Of a DNA stretch of 64,000 bases, positions 11,712 to 22,297 are shown piece by piece; position 1 is the stretch's first letter; each line of letters opens with the position of its first letter. This stretch comes from Amoebophrya sp. A120 (taxonomy: Eukaryota; Sar; Dinophyceae; Syndiniales; Amoebophryaceae): the NCBI GenBank assembly GCA_905178155.1, contig CAJINV010000003.1:8043237-8107236 (forward strand). Direction: 5' to 3'. The position numbers were made by a program, and so were the translations under genes. The notes below the pieces were generated by a model that worked only from the letters and a program-made list of their open reading frames with translations, was not told the origin of the DNA and did not search any database.

Positions 11712-12521
11712 ATGGCGTCCAGGGGTACCAAGCGCGACATCCGAGAAGTGGAAGGGGTGGTGGAGCAATGTGTTTCGCCGGTCTTCAAGCGGATGCGACG
11801 AGCTGCATCACAGTCGATGGAGGTGGATTCCTTCGCACGGGCGCTGCCGACCAAGTACAGCCAAGACTACGCCACGGTCCAGGTTCCGCTGTTCGGATCC
11901 GAGGCACATCGCAGCATGATGTTTCATCAAGCCGGCCCTGATTTTGACGTGTTTGCGAACCGAAACGACCCGCCCTCCTTTGCAATGGCCTCGCCTGCCT
12001 CCGACTCCGGCGTGACACCCTCCGGCAATCCCACAGCAGCGGGGGCTCCCATCCGAGGAGGGAATCATAATTACTTGAACCCTGGCGGAAGTGGAACTAC
12101 AGGTACAGCGCACGCCAATGGGACGAGAACAAATTCCACCAGCGCAATGGCGTCAGAAGGAGGCGGTCCCGCCCATACCAGTTGTACTAGCGACTTTACT
12201 CCGTCTGTCGGGAGCGACAACCCTATACACGGTAGTCAGCATGGAAGCGTCGGCTCATTTTACCCAGCGACCGTCGCACAAGAACCTCCCCGCGTGTACA
12301 CCAATGGCAATGCAGTTAGTGGTGCACCCGTGCTCCAACTCCCTGCCCAAGAATCCCCCATAGTACACATGGACACGACGAGCTCGAGCGGCCCGCCCAA
12401 AAGTCGACCCATCGACATCGAGCAGCGGGAGCGCCTCCGGGCACAGTACTTAGCCGAATTGCAAAAGTACCGCACCCAAATGGCGACCCGTGCGAATGGA
12501 CTGCAGGTCTTGCGTTGCTAG
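11712..12521 (+). CDS. Unknown protein with basic N-terminal motif and C-terminal helix
   Basis: A 269-residue ORF from ATG 11712, in good initiation context (acaaccATGg). The N-terminus has a nuclear-localisation-like cluster (SPVFKRMRRA). The middle is Ser/Thr/Gly/Pro-rich and disordered. The C-terminus (about 236-262, IEQRERLRAQYLAELQKYRTQM) is a charged amphipathic helix. I do not recognise a family. The sequence CTGCAG|gtcttg at about 12507 is a possible phase-0 donor. A coding-like block at 13038-13102 follows an AG in phase 0 (reads KEAVDEALPTGKGRQLIQF), so the gene may have another exon and the stop at 12519-12521 may be intronic. Confidence 0.6.
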   Translation: MASRGTKRDIREVEGVVEQCVSPVFKRMRRAASQSMEVDSFARALPTKYSQDYATVQVPLFGSEAHRSMMFHQAGPDFDVFANRNDPPSFAMASPASDSGVTPSGNPTAAGAPIRGGNHNYLNPGGSGTTGTAHANGTRTNSTSAMASEGGGPAHTSCTSDFTPSVGSDNPIHGSQHGSVGSFYPATVAQEPPRVYTNGNAVSGAPVLQLPAQESPIVHMDTTSSSGPPKSRPIDIEQRERLRAQYLAELQKYRTQMATRANGLQVLRC

Positions 12522-13128
12522 TTTATTCGAATATGCGAATCGCTGCTTCTATGTTGAATAACGTAGCGGCGGCACTGTGACTGGAACGGACTGCAAGGCC
12601 GTCAGTACAAGAGGAATAGCGACAAATCCCCTTGAGGTCTCGTAATGTTACGTGAAGAAAATTGCGACTGATAAATGTTTGAAATTGATCTTCCCGATCA
12701 ATGTACTGTTTGAAGCCGAGCTGCTGTGAAAACAGTATGAACAGATGTTCTGTTTTTTTCTGTCGGAGATGCGTCTGAGTGAGGAGGACCGGCTTGACTG
12801 TCAGCCATGAAGACGAGGCTTTTCTACCCGAACAAATCTTCAGCACTTGCATGATGCACCACCGTTGAGCGGACCAAATTGACGGTAGTAGGTATTCATT
12901 TTACAACCGAGCAGTTCGCACGTCAGCAAGGTTCACCGAATCATTTCTCTTCTTGGCTCGTTTTTGTTCGTTCGTCAACTTTCCTCACAAGAACTGAAGC
13001 ATATACATAGCCCAGAGGAAGTCATAGTGCCACACAGAAGGAGGCGGTGGACGAGGCCCTGCCGACAGGCAAGGGGCGCCAACTGATTCAGTTCCGCACC
13101 AGGTTTTTTCCGCACTCCCATTGCGGTC
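12522..13128 (+). other. Spacer with an exon-like block at 13038-13102
   Basis: AT-rich until about 13030. The block 13038-13102 lies between an AG (cacacag) and a GT (accag|gtttt) and reads cleanly as KEAVDEALPTGKGRQLIQFRT. It could be the last exon of the upstream gene or 5' sequence of the kinase gene. Confidence 0.35.
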
Positions 13129-16100
13129 ATGCTGGGTGCCAGCGAGCCTGGGGTTCCTTCCTCGCCGCAGATGTCCCCGCAATTCGGGCCACGGCGAGCC
13201 GGACAATCTGGGACGAAGAAGCGTGCGACGCTCGCGGATGAGGATCAGTCCGTGGGGGCGGGGGTGGCCACCCCGAAGTTCCTCCAGACCCGGGGGTTCA
13301 CGGTCGTGTCGCGGGTTGCGTCCTCGGCGCAAAACGTGATTTCGCGGGTGCAGGACAGCGCGGGTGGGAACTTCGTCTGCAAGTGCATGTCCCTGCACAA
13401 TCTACAGTCCGCAAAGGCGAAGCTCGCGGCGCAGCAGGAGGTGTGCATCCTGAAGGCGCTGCAGCACCCTAACGTGATCGGGTACAAGGACAGCTTCGTC
13501 GTGCAGGACGACGCCACCATGCTGGCCGGAGGGCAGCTCGTCATTATCATGGAATACGCGACTGACGGGGACCTACGGGAGAAACGTCTGGCCGCCAAGC
13601 AGGAGGGTGTATAAATTTACGGGAACTTCGATTCGATATTGACGATGCGTATCTATCAAGTAATCTACTTTTTTTGACAGTCGATTTATAAGTTTCGTGG
13701 TACTAGTACTACACTGAGGACAGCGACAGCAGTCGATGAAGGATGATTCTTTTGGGCTGCAGCTGCAACGCGGTTGTACTGTGCACCTTGCTTGTCACCC
13801 CCGTGGTCCCCGTACTCCTGGGATGAATGTAAAAGTAGAAGTGGTTGAAAAAATATTAGAGCGGCGGATATCGAGCGGCGTGTTGGCGGCGTGGTTTCGG
13901 CAGACACTGTTGGCCTTACAGTATATCCATGGCTGTCGCATGGTGCACCGGGACCTGAAGAGTGCGAACGTTTTCATCTCCGGCAACCGCATTTTAGTGG
14001 GTGATTTCGGCATAAGCAAGGTGTTGGAGTCCACCCTGTTTGCGACGACCTGCGTGGGGACGCCGGCTTACATGGCACCGGAGATTATTCGTAACGAAAA
14101 ATACACCGCGGGAGTGGATATCTGGGCATTCGGCGTAATTGCCTACGAAATGCTCCTGCTGGAACTGCCTTTCAACGCCGATTCGCTGCTAGGTGATCAC
14201 GAGAATAATAAATTTGACGCAACTTGCGACTTGTCATTTTTGATGATGATGCTCATGATATTCGATATTATACAACAAGCCAGTTCTACTTGGTGTATTC
14301 CTTGCAGGTTTGGTATATCAAATCGCGAACATGGCATTGAAACTGCCCCCAGCCGGACGGACCAGTGGGCTTGCTCAAGGTGACAGCGTTCGCACAGCAC
14401 CGATTCACCAGAGCTGGCATGAGATGATCACTGCGTGCCTGAACCGAGACGCGCAGCAGCGCCCGTCCGCGTCCCAGCTACTGGAAAGTGTGGAGCTCCT
14501 TCAGGAGCGAAACTGCAGTACTTAATGTATGCATCGATCTCCTGTGACTTTGATACAACTTGAGAATGAAATCACATCATCAGAAGGGATATACATCTTG
14601 TTCGGGATGAAGGGTTGTAATGTATGTATCGGGACGAACTACTCTTCTGGACGAAATGAAAAGAGCCAATCCTAGAAGAAAAAGAAAACTTTCATCGCGC
14701 AGGTGGAAACGTGAATCCCGAGGTGCTTGCAGATCCCGTTAGTCCGGTGAACTCTCCCTCAATGCGGGAGTTCCGTTCGCCCATTGCAGAAACTCGCAAT
14801 CTGCTGGCGGCTTCTGCATCCAAGGGATCTTCAAGCGCTGTGGCCGCGCAACAAGGTGGTGCTAGTACTTCCCCGGCGTCGCCCTCGCAGAACAAGCGAC
14901 CGCACCTGACATCCGACCAGGCCTACCTGGCGTCTCCGCAGCACAGCGAGGGGTCCTCCTCCCGTTCGCCGAAGTCTCCCAAGCGTGCCGCGGAGCCGCC
15001 CGCCCTTCCCGCGTTCCCGAGCTCGTTTGGCGGGGCCGGGCCCGGGTTTCCGGCGCTGAACGTGAACAATTTCATGGCGGAGAACCTACGCCCTACCGCC
15101 AGCAAGGACTACAACATTAACGTCGGAGATAAAAACTCTGCGCCGGGTGGCGAGCGGGTCAGCATGGTGGAGCAGCGACCTTCTGCAGGAGTGATGTCGT
15201 CCTCTTCGTCGCGTGCGAACACCAATATCAAAGGCAGTGTTGTTCTCAGTATCGACCCGACGACAACGGCAGACCATGTGGTGGCTGCCGCCGGGCCACT
15301 ATTCCCCGACGTGGCGAGGCCGAAGACGGAAAGTCGTTCCCCGGGAGGAAAGGCAACAAGCCGGGCGGAACCAGAGCCGGATGAGGATCTGCGTGAGCGT
15401 ATCCTGAGTAAAAACGTACCCACACCAGAGCTGTAATGCAGATTTGCAAAGACAGGAAGACTTGTAATGCGCATCCCCATGAGAGCCATTTCCAATCGTG
15501 TTTTGGAATTTGTGATGCTGTGAACAGGGTGAGCAGATGAATCTGTGACGCGGCTGCACTTGCTAACCTGCACTGCACTGCATAGCGCAACTTGTCATGC
15601 GTGACTCACAAAGCTCCTAGGTTTGTGTTGCAAAATCCTCATCCTGACTTTGGTGTGGGTACGTTTTTACTCAGGATAGGGCGGTCCGGGAGATACCGCA
15701 TCCGCGAAGACCAAGACGAGGCTTTTCGGCAGCGACTCTTGCGCCTCCGCGAGGAGCGTGGAAAGATTGGTATTGAGTTACTTACAGACGTATTTATAAC
15801 CCAGAGCAAGTAGACACGAAAGAAGAGCATCAGCAATGGCATTTTTGTCTCTTTTCACTTTTACACTCCGACGAGCACCTGCACCATGCATTGACGATAA
15901 AAGACGGGCATGATTTTCGTTTTTTTTTTGTCCAAGCGATCAGACAGCAGATAGCATGAACTATTTTCCATATGCAGATGCAAGCTTGCTGAAGGAGGTT
16001 TTGGACGAGTCGGTGCGCGACATTTCGCAGTTGCACGCCCCGAGCGCGCGGAGCGAAGCGGAGCTTAGGGAATCCGCGGAGGTGCAAGCAAAAATCGGCA

Positions 16101-16129
16101 TCGCTTTGTGGAAGCGGGGAATCCGGTAG
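13129..16129 (+). CDS. NEK-like Ser/Thr protein kinase with long C-terminal extension (six exons)
   Basis: Model: exons 13129-13606, 13860-14192, 14308-14517, 14703-15398, 15680-15769, 15978-16129, about 652 residues. All introns are GT-AG and every join keeps frame. Kinase landmarks: beta-3 lysine in FVCKCMSL (~82), MEYATDGDL hinge, MVHRDLKSANVFI catalytic loop (~185), GDFGISK (~206), activation-segment GTPAYMAPE (~225), DIWAFGVIAYEM, and the terminal Arg in RDAQQRPSASQLL. Order and wording resemble NEK kinases. The glycine-rich loop is degenerate (RVASSAQNVISR, no GxGxxG), which is unusual, although the other catalytic residues are intact. The extension (~342 onward) is Ser/Pro-rich and ends in a charged helical region. 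The fourth intron is an introner-like element (see 15399-15679). The last join is less sure: the exon ending at 15769 may instead run to the stop at 15813. Confidence 0.75.
15399..15679 (+). mobile_element. Introner-like intron with 28-bp perfect terminal inverted repeats
   Basis: This 281-nt GT-AG intron of the kinase gene begins GTATCCTGAGTAAAAACGT and ends with the reverse complement of that sequence followed by G. The inverted repeat covers 28 bases at each end with no mismatch (15400-15427 and 15651-15678). It sits exactly at the intron borders, so removal by splicing is precise and restores the frame (phase 1). This is the structure expected of a non-autonomous DNA transposon that doubles as an intron. 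Similar ends occur at 24569-24989 and 53023-53330. Confidence 0.8.
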
Positions 16130-16689
16130 TCACGACCCACGACGCTCTTTATGCTGCACGGCGTTTTGAAATGTGTCCTCAAGAGTTTTACATTCATTCT
16201 GTTCTTTATGGATTCGTTTACGACACTGGATCTTCGTGCGATGATCTTTGCTCCACCACTTTGTGTCTTTGAACATGTCGTAGGTGGTACAGAGCGAAGG
16301 GGTTTGCTTGATATCACTCCACTTCTGCTTCGCGTAATTGACTCTATGCGAAGTGTCGCTGGAGTATGATTATCGGGGTTCTGTATCGCTAGAGAATCCG
16401 TTTTCGGTGGCGTCGCTGGAGTATCAGATTTTGTTCTGTGGTATAGGAGTATACTTTTACGAACCTTTTAGAAATCGGTCTGAGATTTATCTTTTCTAGC
16501 AAATTTCGATCATCTTTTCGTATTTTTGCAACATAGCCCAACAACCATCCGCGCACTTCGTATACCATTTATCTTGGTCTGATGGATCTTTCGATTTGTT
16601 CTGTTCTGGTTCTGTTTGGCGTGTTTTATTCTGAGTCTTAGATACTGGTGTTCTTACTCGCCGCGTGAACTCTTTTTAGTAAGTACCTC
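16130..16689 (+). other. Intergenic spacer
   Basis: AT/T-rich with no coding block. A short imperfect repeat of gtcgctggagtat occurs at about 16359 and 16410. No other structure was seen. Confidence 0.45.
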
Positions 16690-18033
16690 ATGTCTGCTTC
16701 GGAGTCGTCGTCCCCTTCTGCGGGCGCGACGTTAAGAGCAACGCAGCCCGAGGACCTGGTTGCGTTCACGATTGGCAGTCGCGTTCGTCGCGAAGTAAAT
16801 CTCCTGATCGAGGAGATCGATCAATGGCGCAATGGGATTCGCGTCCTCGGTGTGGGCGACGCGTTGTTGAATTCCGGCGGATGGGGGCGGGCACTTACCC
16901 AGAAGCTGCACTACCAATACGAAATGGCGGTCCGCTTCTCCTCGTCAGCCTCCTCCAGTGCCACGGAGGAAGTTTCCCCCGGTGCGCCGTCGTCCTCGCC
17001 AATAAAACTACAGGGCGGAGAAGCTAAAAGTCAAAACGGCGCAGCTTCCACCGGCAGGAAAGTGTTGATGTTTCTGGACGCCTATGACGTCATCGTACCA
17101 GACCCCTCGGAGGAGAAAATTCTTGCGCGGTTCGACGAGCTCCGTCGCAAGTACCCGCACTGCGAAGTGTTCTTCAATGCGGAGTTCTGGTGCCCCGCCA
17201 ACTGCGCCGGCGCCGGGGGGGCGGCAACCAGTGCGCGGGGCTTTACGTATCGCAACGACGCGGGGGACGTAAACAAGTGGGACCGGCTACCGTTTCTCAA
17301 TAGCGGAGTCTTCATTGGGTACGCCGATACCATTCGTGCCGTGCTGGAAGATCCCGAATATCTGGGATGGATGCTCGACAATGAGAGTGACGACCAGTGG
17401 TGGTGGTCAAAGGTGTGGATTCTGGACCGAGAGCGCGGCCGCAACCGCCTGTGCCTGGACGTGCACAGCGAGCTTTTGCTTACCACAGCGGTCGCAGAAG
17501 TTGGCGGGTACGTACGCGCACGGACTGGCAGCTTTGCATCATCTTCCCCGTCGCGCCCGACGTTGCAGCCCGTGGCCTCCAGTGCGATCCAACCGCTGTC
17601 CGCTCGGTTTCCGAAGGGCTACCAGGGCAAAATGGATGGATACGACGTCGTTCTGAACCCGTTTTACAACTCCTCCTCCGCGCGACTGGAGAACGACGCG
17701 GCAGAAGCAGCTGCAAAGTCGTTGTACTCTGGCGGCCTGGTGACACGAACCGATACGGGGGCGCACCCGCTCGTTTTACACTTTAACGCGGGACGCAAGG
17801 GCTACTATCGTGCGTACGAAGTCCTCCGACCCCACAGCACTGACATCATGGGGAGCAACGCAGAGCTGATACCGCTCGAGAACGCGCCCTCGCTCATTTT
17901 GCTGGGTGGCTCCGGCTTCATATGTCTGCGAGGCTTTCTTCTCCTGCTCTGGGTGGTGGCACCCTTCGCGTGGTGTGGCTTCGCTCGCCGCTTTGTACAC
18001 TGTGTGCGTCGAGCAAAAAATTTCCTCTCGTAA
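16690..18033 (+). CDS. PLOD/procollagen-galactosyltransferase-type glycosyltransferase with C-terminal membrane segment
   Basis: A single-exon ORF of 447 residues from ATG 16690. It shows the pattern of the glycosyltransferase domain of lysyl hydroxylases (PLOD) and related proteins: an N-terminal LLIEEIDQW-x-RVLGVGDA strand; FLDAYDVIV (the metal-binding D-x-D-type motif, ~128); VFFNAEFWCPANC (~161); LPFLNSGVFIGYA (~202); a DDQWWW patch (~234); LCLDVHSELLLTT; and HPLVLHFNAGRKGYY near the end. Two Ser-rich inserts interrupt the domain. No signal peptide is seen, but residues ~403-430 are strongly hydrophobic and followed by Arg-rich sequence. This suggests a tail or Golgi/ER membrane anchor. 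The likely reaction is transfer of a hexose from a UDP-sugar to protein or glycan; the acceptor is unknown. Confidence 0.8.
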   Translation: MSASESSSPSAGATLRATQPEDLVAFTIGSRVRREVNLLIEEIDQWRNGIRVLGVGDALLNSGGWGRALTQKLHYQYEMAVRFSSSASSSATEEVSPGAPSSSPIKLQGGEAKSQNGAASTGRKVLMFLDAYDVIVPDPSEEKILARFDELRRKYPHCEVFFNAEFWCPANCAGAGGAATSARGFTYRNDAGDVNKWDRLPFLNSGVFIGYADTIRAVLEDPEYLGWMLDNESDDQWWWSKVWILDRERGRNRLCLDVHSELLLTTAVAEVGGYVRARTGSFASSSPSRPTLQPVASSAIQPLSARFPKGYQGKMDGYDVVLNPFYNSSSARLENDAAEAAAKSLYSGGLVTRTDTGAHPLVLHFNAGRKGYYRAYEVLRPHSTDIMGSNAELIPLENAPSLILLGGSGFICLRGFLLLLWVVAPFAWCGFARRFVHCVRRAKNFLS

Positions 18034-18627
18034 TCATACGAGGACATCAGACAACCCGCGGTTGAACCAAGCGGCAAAAAATGGAACAGAGTCAGAGAAA
18101 AAAGAATCGGATACAGGATCCTCTCGCTATACGAATGTATACCTACACCTCCGCTTTGTAGGTGTTTTACTACAACCAACCCCCACGATAGCAGATTTTT
18201 GTTCACCGTGGGTGAAGCGGATGCATGTTGTGACAGCTGCACCTCCTTGTGATCAGTTACGTTGATTCGGAACACGTGTGCCACTTTCGTATATCATGAA
18301 TATTCAGAGCGATAAGCACAAGGTGGGATACATGCCTATGCGTCGCATTCCGATCTACTTATTCATGTGGTAATCCTGATCTAGTTGTTGAGTGCGGCAA
18401 AGTTGCTTCGAGACGCGAGGAGAGACACTAGAACAGTCTCAAAACGGTATGTAATCAGCAGTAGCTAACCGAGACGGTGGATTTTAGTCTGTATGCAACC
18501 TCTTGGAACACTAGTAAAGCTCCATGAGTGTCCATTCATATTAGAGCACAAGCACGGCCATCGCAGGCGTGTGCTCTGAAGTTTAGCTGAACAATCGTTC
18601 GCTTGGTGATAGATAAGTAACAGCCCA
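18034..18627 (+). other. Intergenic spacer
   Basis: AT-rich, no ORF with coding character. It lies between the glycosyltransferase stop and the tentative first exon of the coiled-coil gene. Confidence 0.45.
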
Positions 18628-21586
18628 ATGGACGAAGCAGAGCGGGGCGTTAACTTTCTGGCTGCCCTATGTGGATGATGAAAGTGGCATCACTGATACG
18701 GCGCATTGCTTTGTTTCATGTGTAGGTGTACTTCGGTGCAATAAAAGCGTGCATGTTGCTCGATGGTGCGCTCGCCAGTCGTAGCTACTGCTACGCTCGT
18801 GCAAAAGTGATGCATTTGGTTTCATCATGATAGAAAAAGTTTGAGACCCTGCTGCAGGATTTGGAGAGGGTGCGCGGGGAGAGCGCGAATTGGAAGGCAA
18901 AGTATGAAAGTTTGGAGAACCGCTGTCGAACCAGCGCGGAAGCAGCCGCGGCGCAAGCGGGGGAATGGAAAACAACGTTGGCGAGCCGGACTGCCGAGCG
19001 CGATGTACTGCGCAGAAACGCTGAGCGAGCGGAGAAGGCGCGGCAGGAGCTTGCGACCGAGCTGCAGAGCTGCGCGGCGGAGCGGGATAAATGGCGGGAC
19101 CAGTGTAGTTCGCGGGAACGCACCATCCAGCAGCTGGACAAGCGACTGGCGGCCCAACAGGACGCTGCGAAGCGACCGCAGCAGGAGAACGCCCGTCTGC
19201 TCACCTTCAACAGTCAGTTCTCGCGCGAGGTCACAGAAGTGCGCGGGTTGAACCAGCGTCTGGAGAAGGAGCTTGCGCTGGCGCGGGCGGATCTGGACGT
19301 TTCCCGCCGGAAGTGCGTTGCCGTAAGCGAACATCGGGGGCGTGACAAGACGGAGTACCAAAAGGTAAAGGAGGAGAAGGACCGGCTCAAGGAGGAGCTG
19401 CGTGCGCAGTTGAAGTGCAACGCCGACCTGCGTGGCTGCTTGCAGGCAGAAAAAGACGCAGCCAAACGCGCCGGAAAGCAGCTCGCCTCGCTTAAGCTGC
19501 GCCTGCAAAACATCCGCTACGCGAAGAACTGCGCTGAGAAGATGGTACCTGCATCTCCTACTTTGGGAAAAATAATCAAGTATACGGTAAAGAAGTTTTA
19601 ATATTCTGAGTGAAGAGGTGGAGGTGCTGGATTGTAGGCCACCGCTTGCGCTGTATTTCTTGTGGCGACCGCCTTTCGAGTCAGCATGCATATGCAAAAA
19701 TGATTTTCGATTGCCAGCGAACACACAAGCGCACAACCCTGTAACGGGCAGCTCGTGCATGGTTCAGTGTCCCGCCGCTTTTCGTCAGGTAGATCGGCTC
19801 TCGGAGGAGATGCAGGGGTATCAGCAGGATGCCCGGCAAGTGGATCGCGTGACCACGGATCTCCAAGATGCCGCGATCCGGCGTGCCGAAGAAGAGTGTC
19901 GCAAGCTTGCCGCGTTGGAAGAAGCGGCGGAACTGCGGCTCCTTCTCGACCTAAAGTCGGAGGAGTGCGCGCACCTCTACGAGCAGCTGGCGCTCCTGGA
20001 AGCGAAGAAGACCTCAACGCACAGCGTGGGTGTCGTCACTTCGCCAAAAGTTTTGAGCTTGACAGCCGGGCGAGAAGATTCACCCTCTCCCCGAAGTCGG
20101 GAAGCGCAGCGCTTCTTGGAAGATGCCCGTGTCGCTTTGGGCGACGTCGAAATGGAAAAGTGGGATCTGCAGGCACAGGTATTATACTTGCGAAAAGATA
20201 TTACCCTTTACTATCTGCGCGCTCGTGTAGTGTGTGCGCGCCGTCGCTGATGCCACAGCTTGGGCGCGATGATGCCACAGCGTGGTCGTGGTCGTGTATC
20301 CATCATTCCTCGTCGTGATTTCTGTCTACAAGCAGGAGGTGGTAGGTACTGTACAACCTACTTGTTTTATTTAGTCCAGACGTGCTACTTCTACTTGTTG
20401 ACAATGAACGCTGGTATCGCTTCAGGTCTCACAGGCGGAGCAGGATAAATTGCAAAGTGCTTCTCGACTTTCGTGCTTGAGTAAGCGCGTGAGTGAGCTG
20501 GAGAAGCACCTACTTGCGGAGCGCGAAGCTGGTGAACGGGAACGAGAAAAGAGCGACCGGTGGCGCCGGGAAGCGGAGCGCGTGATCCGTGCAAACCGGT
20601 TTCTGAGGGATCAGAGCGGCAACCTGCGTCGCAAGATGGAACAGGTCGAGAATGAGCGGCGTTTGCGGTACCCTTCTCTGGCTCACCTGCACCCGGCGCA
20701 AGCCAACTTGGCAACTCGGAGCACCACGAGCTACAGCTTCACCAGTTCCGCCGCGGCTGACTCGGGGGCGTCGTCGCCCCGCGAAGTGCCGCCCTGCCCA
20801 TCGCCCGGAGGGGGCACCGTTTGCGACCGCGATGTTGACGATGTGGTTGTAGGACTGCATGGCGGCGTTGGGGTGGAAAGCAGCGGAACAAACGCGACCA
20901 CGACCAAGAGCAATTTCTCTGTGGAACAAACGGAGCAACACGGTGGTCAGCAACAAGAGTTCCAATCAGAGCATGCCTATTCGGCGCACCTGCTGTCCCA
21001 GGATCCGGCGCTACGCAAGTTATCCCAAAGTATCAGCCTGCTGGAGCAGTACCTGCCACAAGCGGCGTCGCAACCAACCGGCGGGATGGCCAGCAGTAAG
21101 ACCAGCTCTTCCACCCAGTCCGTGCCGTTGCCCCCGCCGGCACAGGTTTTAGCTGGTGCGGAGTTGGTCGTGTCTAGTGCTCTTCGGGGCGAGGAAGTGA
21201 AGGGTGAAGAACAAAAATCAGAAGTGAACGTCGCGGGGGAGCAGCAGGAGCGCGGATCGCAGAGCGAACTGACACTGAGTGCGATGAACACTGCCTATGT
21301 TGTGGAGGAGAGCACGTGCACACAGTCGAGTAGTGCTACGGATTGTATTGCTACTGCCAGTAGTGCAACTGCTTCTGCAACTGCAGCAAGTGGACGAGGA
21401 CCACACAATAATTTAGAACTGTCCAGCTCAGCCGGAACAGCATCATTTTCGGTCGGAGTACATGCACAAGAGCCAATTGTTCTCGGTCGGGTTCAGGAGG
21501 ACACGAATGTGACCACTGGCACTGCTGTTCCCGTTCCGTATGCTAGTACAGAAGAAGCAGCTCGACAAGGAGGTGTATCCTCCTGA
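18628..21586 (+). CDS. Long coiled-coil protein (four exons)
   Basis: Model: exons 18628-18648 (tentative), 18834-19544, 19789-20178 and 20426-21586, about 760 residues. The last three joins are phase 0 with GT-AG borders (atg|gtacct...gtcag|gta; cacag|gtatta...ttcag|gtc). Exons 2 and 3 and the start of exon 4 are almost continuous heptad-like helix rich in Glu, Arg, Lys, Leu and Ala (for example RLEKELALARADLD, VDRLSEEMQGYQQDAR, KRVSELEKHLL). The second half of exon 4 is Ser/Thr/Gln-rich and disordered. Exon 2 is open only back to a stop at 18831, so it must be preceded by an exon. The ATG exon MDEAERG is my best guess, not certain. I cannot assign a family; a structural or cytoskeletal role is the usual one for such proteins. 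Confidence 0.65.
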
Positions 21587-22297
21587 GCTGCGCTGTCTTG
21601 GTGTGACACATCTCAACACCAGCAACAAGCTTTTTGCCGATCATCCCCTAGGGATGGAGTACTAGACATGTGAATTTTGATTTTGGGCGCTGTTCACCAC
21701 CAGTTGCGGGCGCGCAGGGAGACCACTCGTGTGTGCTAATTTGTGTGGCACTTGCGCAGCATTCTATTCATTGGTGCACTGAAGAAGATCGTGGCTGGAG
21801 CGTCGGTCAGGTTTCTATGTACGTAAACGTCTGAAGCGCTGCAGAATTTTCGCAAGCATCGTGATTTTTCTGTTGATTTTGATAGTTCTGTTGATGGCAA
21901 TTACGGATAGATTGAGTTCATCTCAAGTTCGATCTGGTAGTTTCTGTTGGTTCCTAATATTTCACCGATATGCAAATTGCCATCAATTATAGCAGAGTGA
22001 AAGGCTCTGGCTCCCACGTTTCAAGATCTGCATATGGAGAGTAGTCAGAAGTTTTACTTTTCGTTTATACCTGGATCTGGAAGAATCCCAAAGGCAATGG
22101 TGCTCCTTGTTCGCAACGCTGCACAGGACCCCATTTGATCTCTCTTCATATCCCCTCGCGAATAGGAATACATAGAGACCTACAGCTACAACATTTTCCA
22201 TGCATGAGGTCTGATTTCAAGAGTGCGGAACCGGTAGAAGTTGTTTATGATGTAATGTGCTGAAAGCATTTCTACCTCCACCAGCAAATAAGCCTCT
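21587..22297 (+). other. Intergenic spacer
   Basis: AT-rich, with no coding block or repeat family recognised. The 3' end contains the leader of the helicase gene. Confidence 0.45.

Noticed and set aside
18825-19760. 311-residue minus-strand ORF opposite the coiled-coil gene
   Set aside because: Leu/Arg-rich reading of the complement of Glu/Gln/Lys coiled-coil codons. It crosses an intron border of the + strand gene with no structure of its own.
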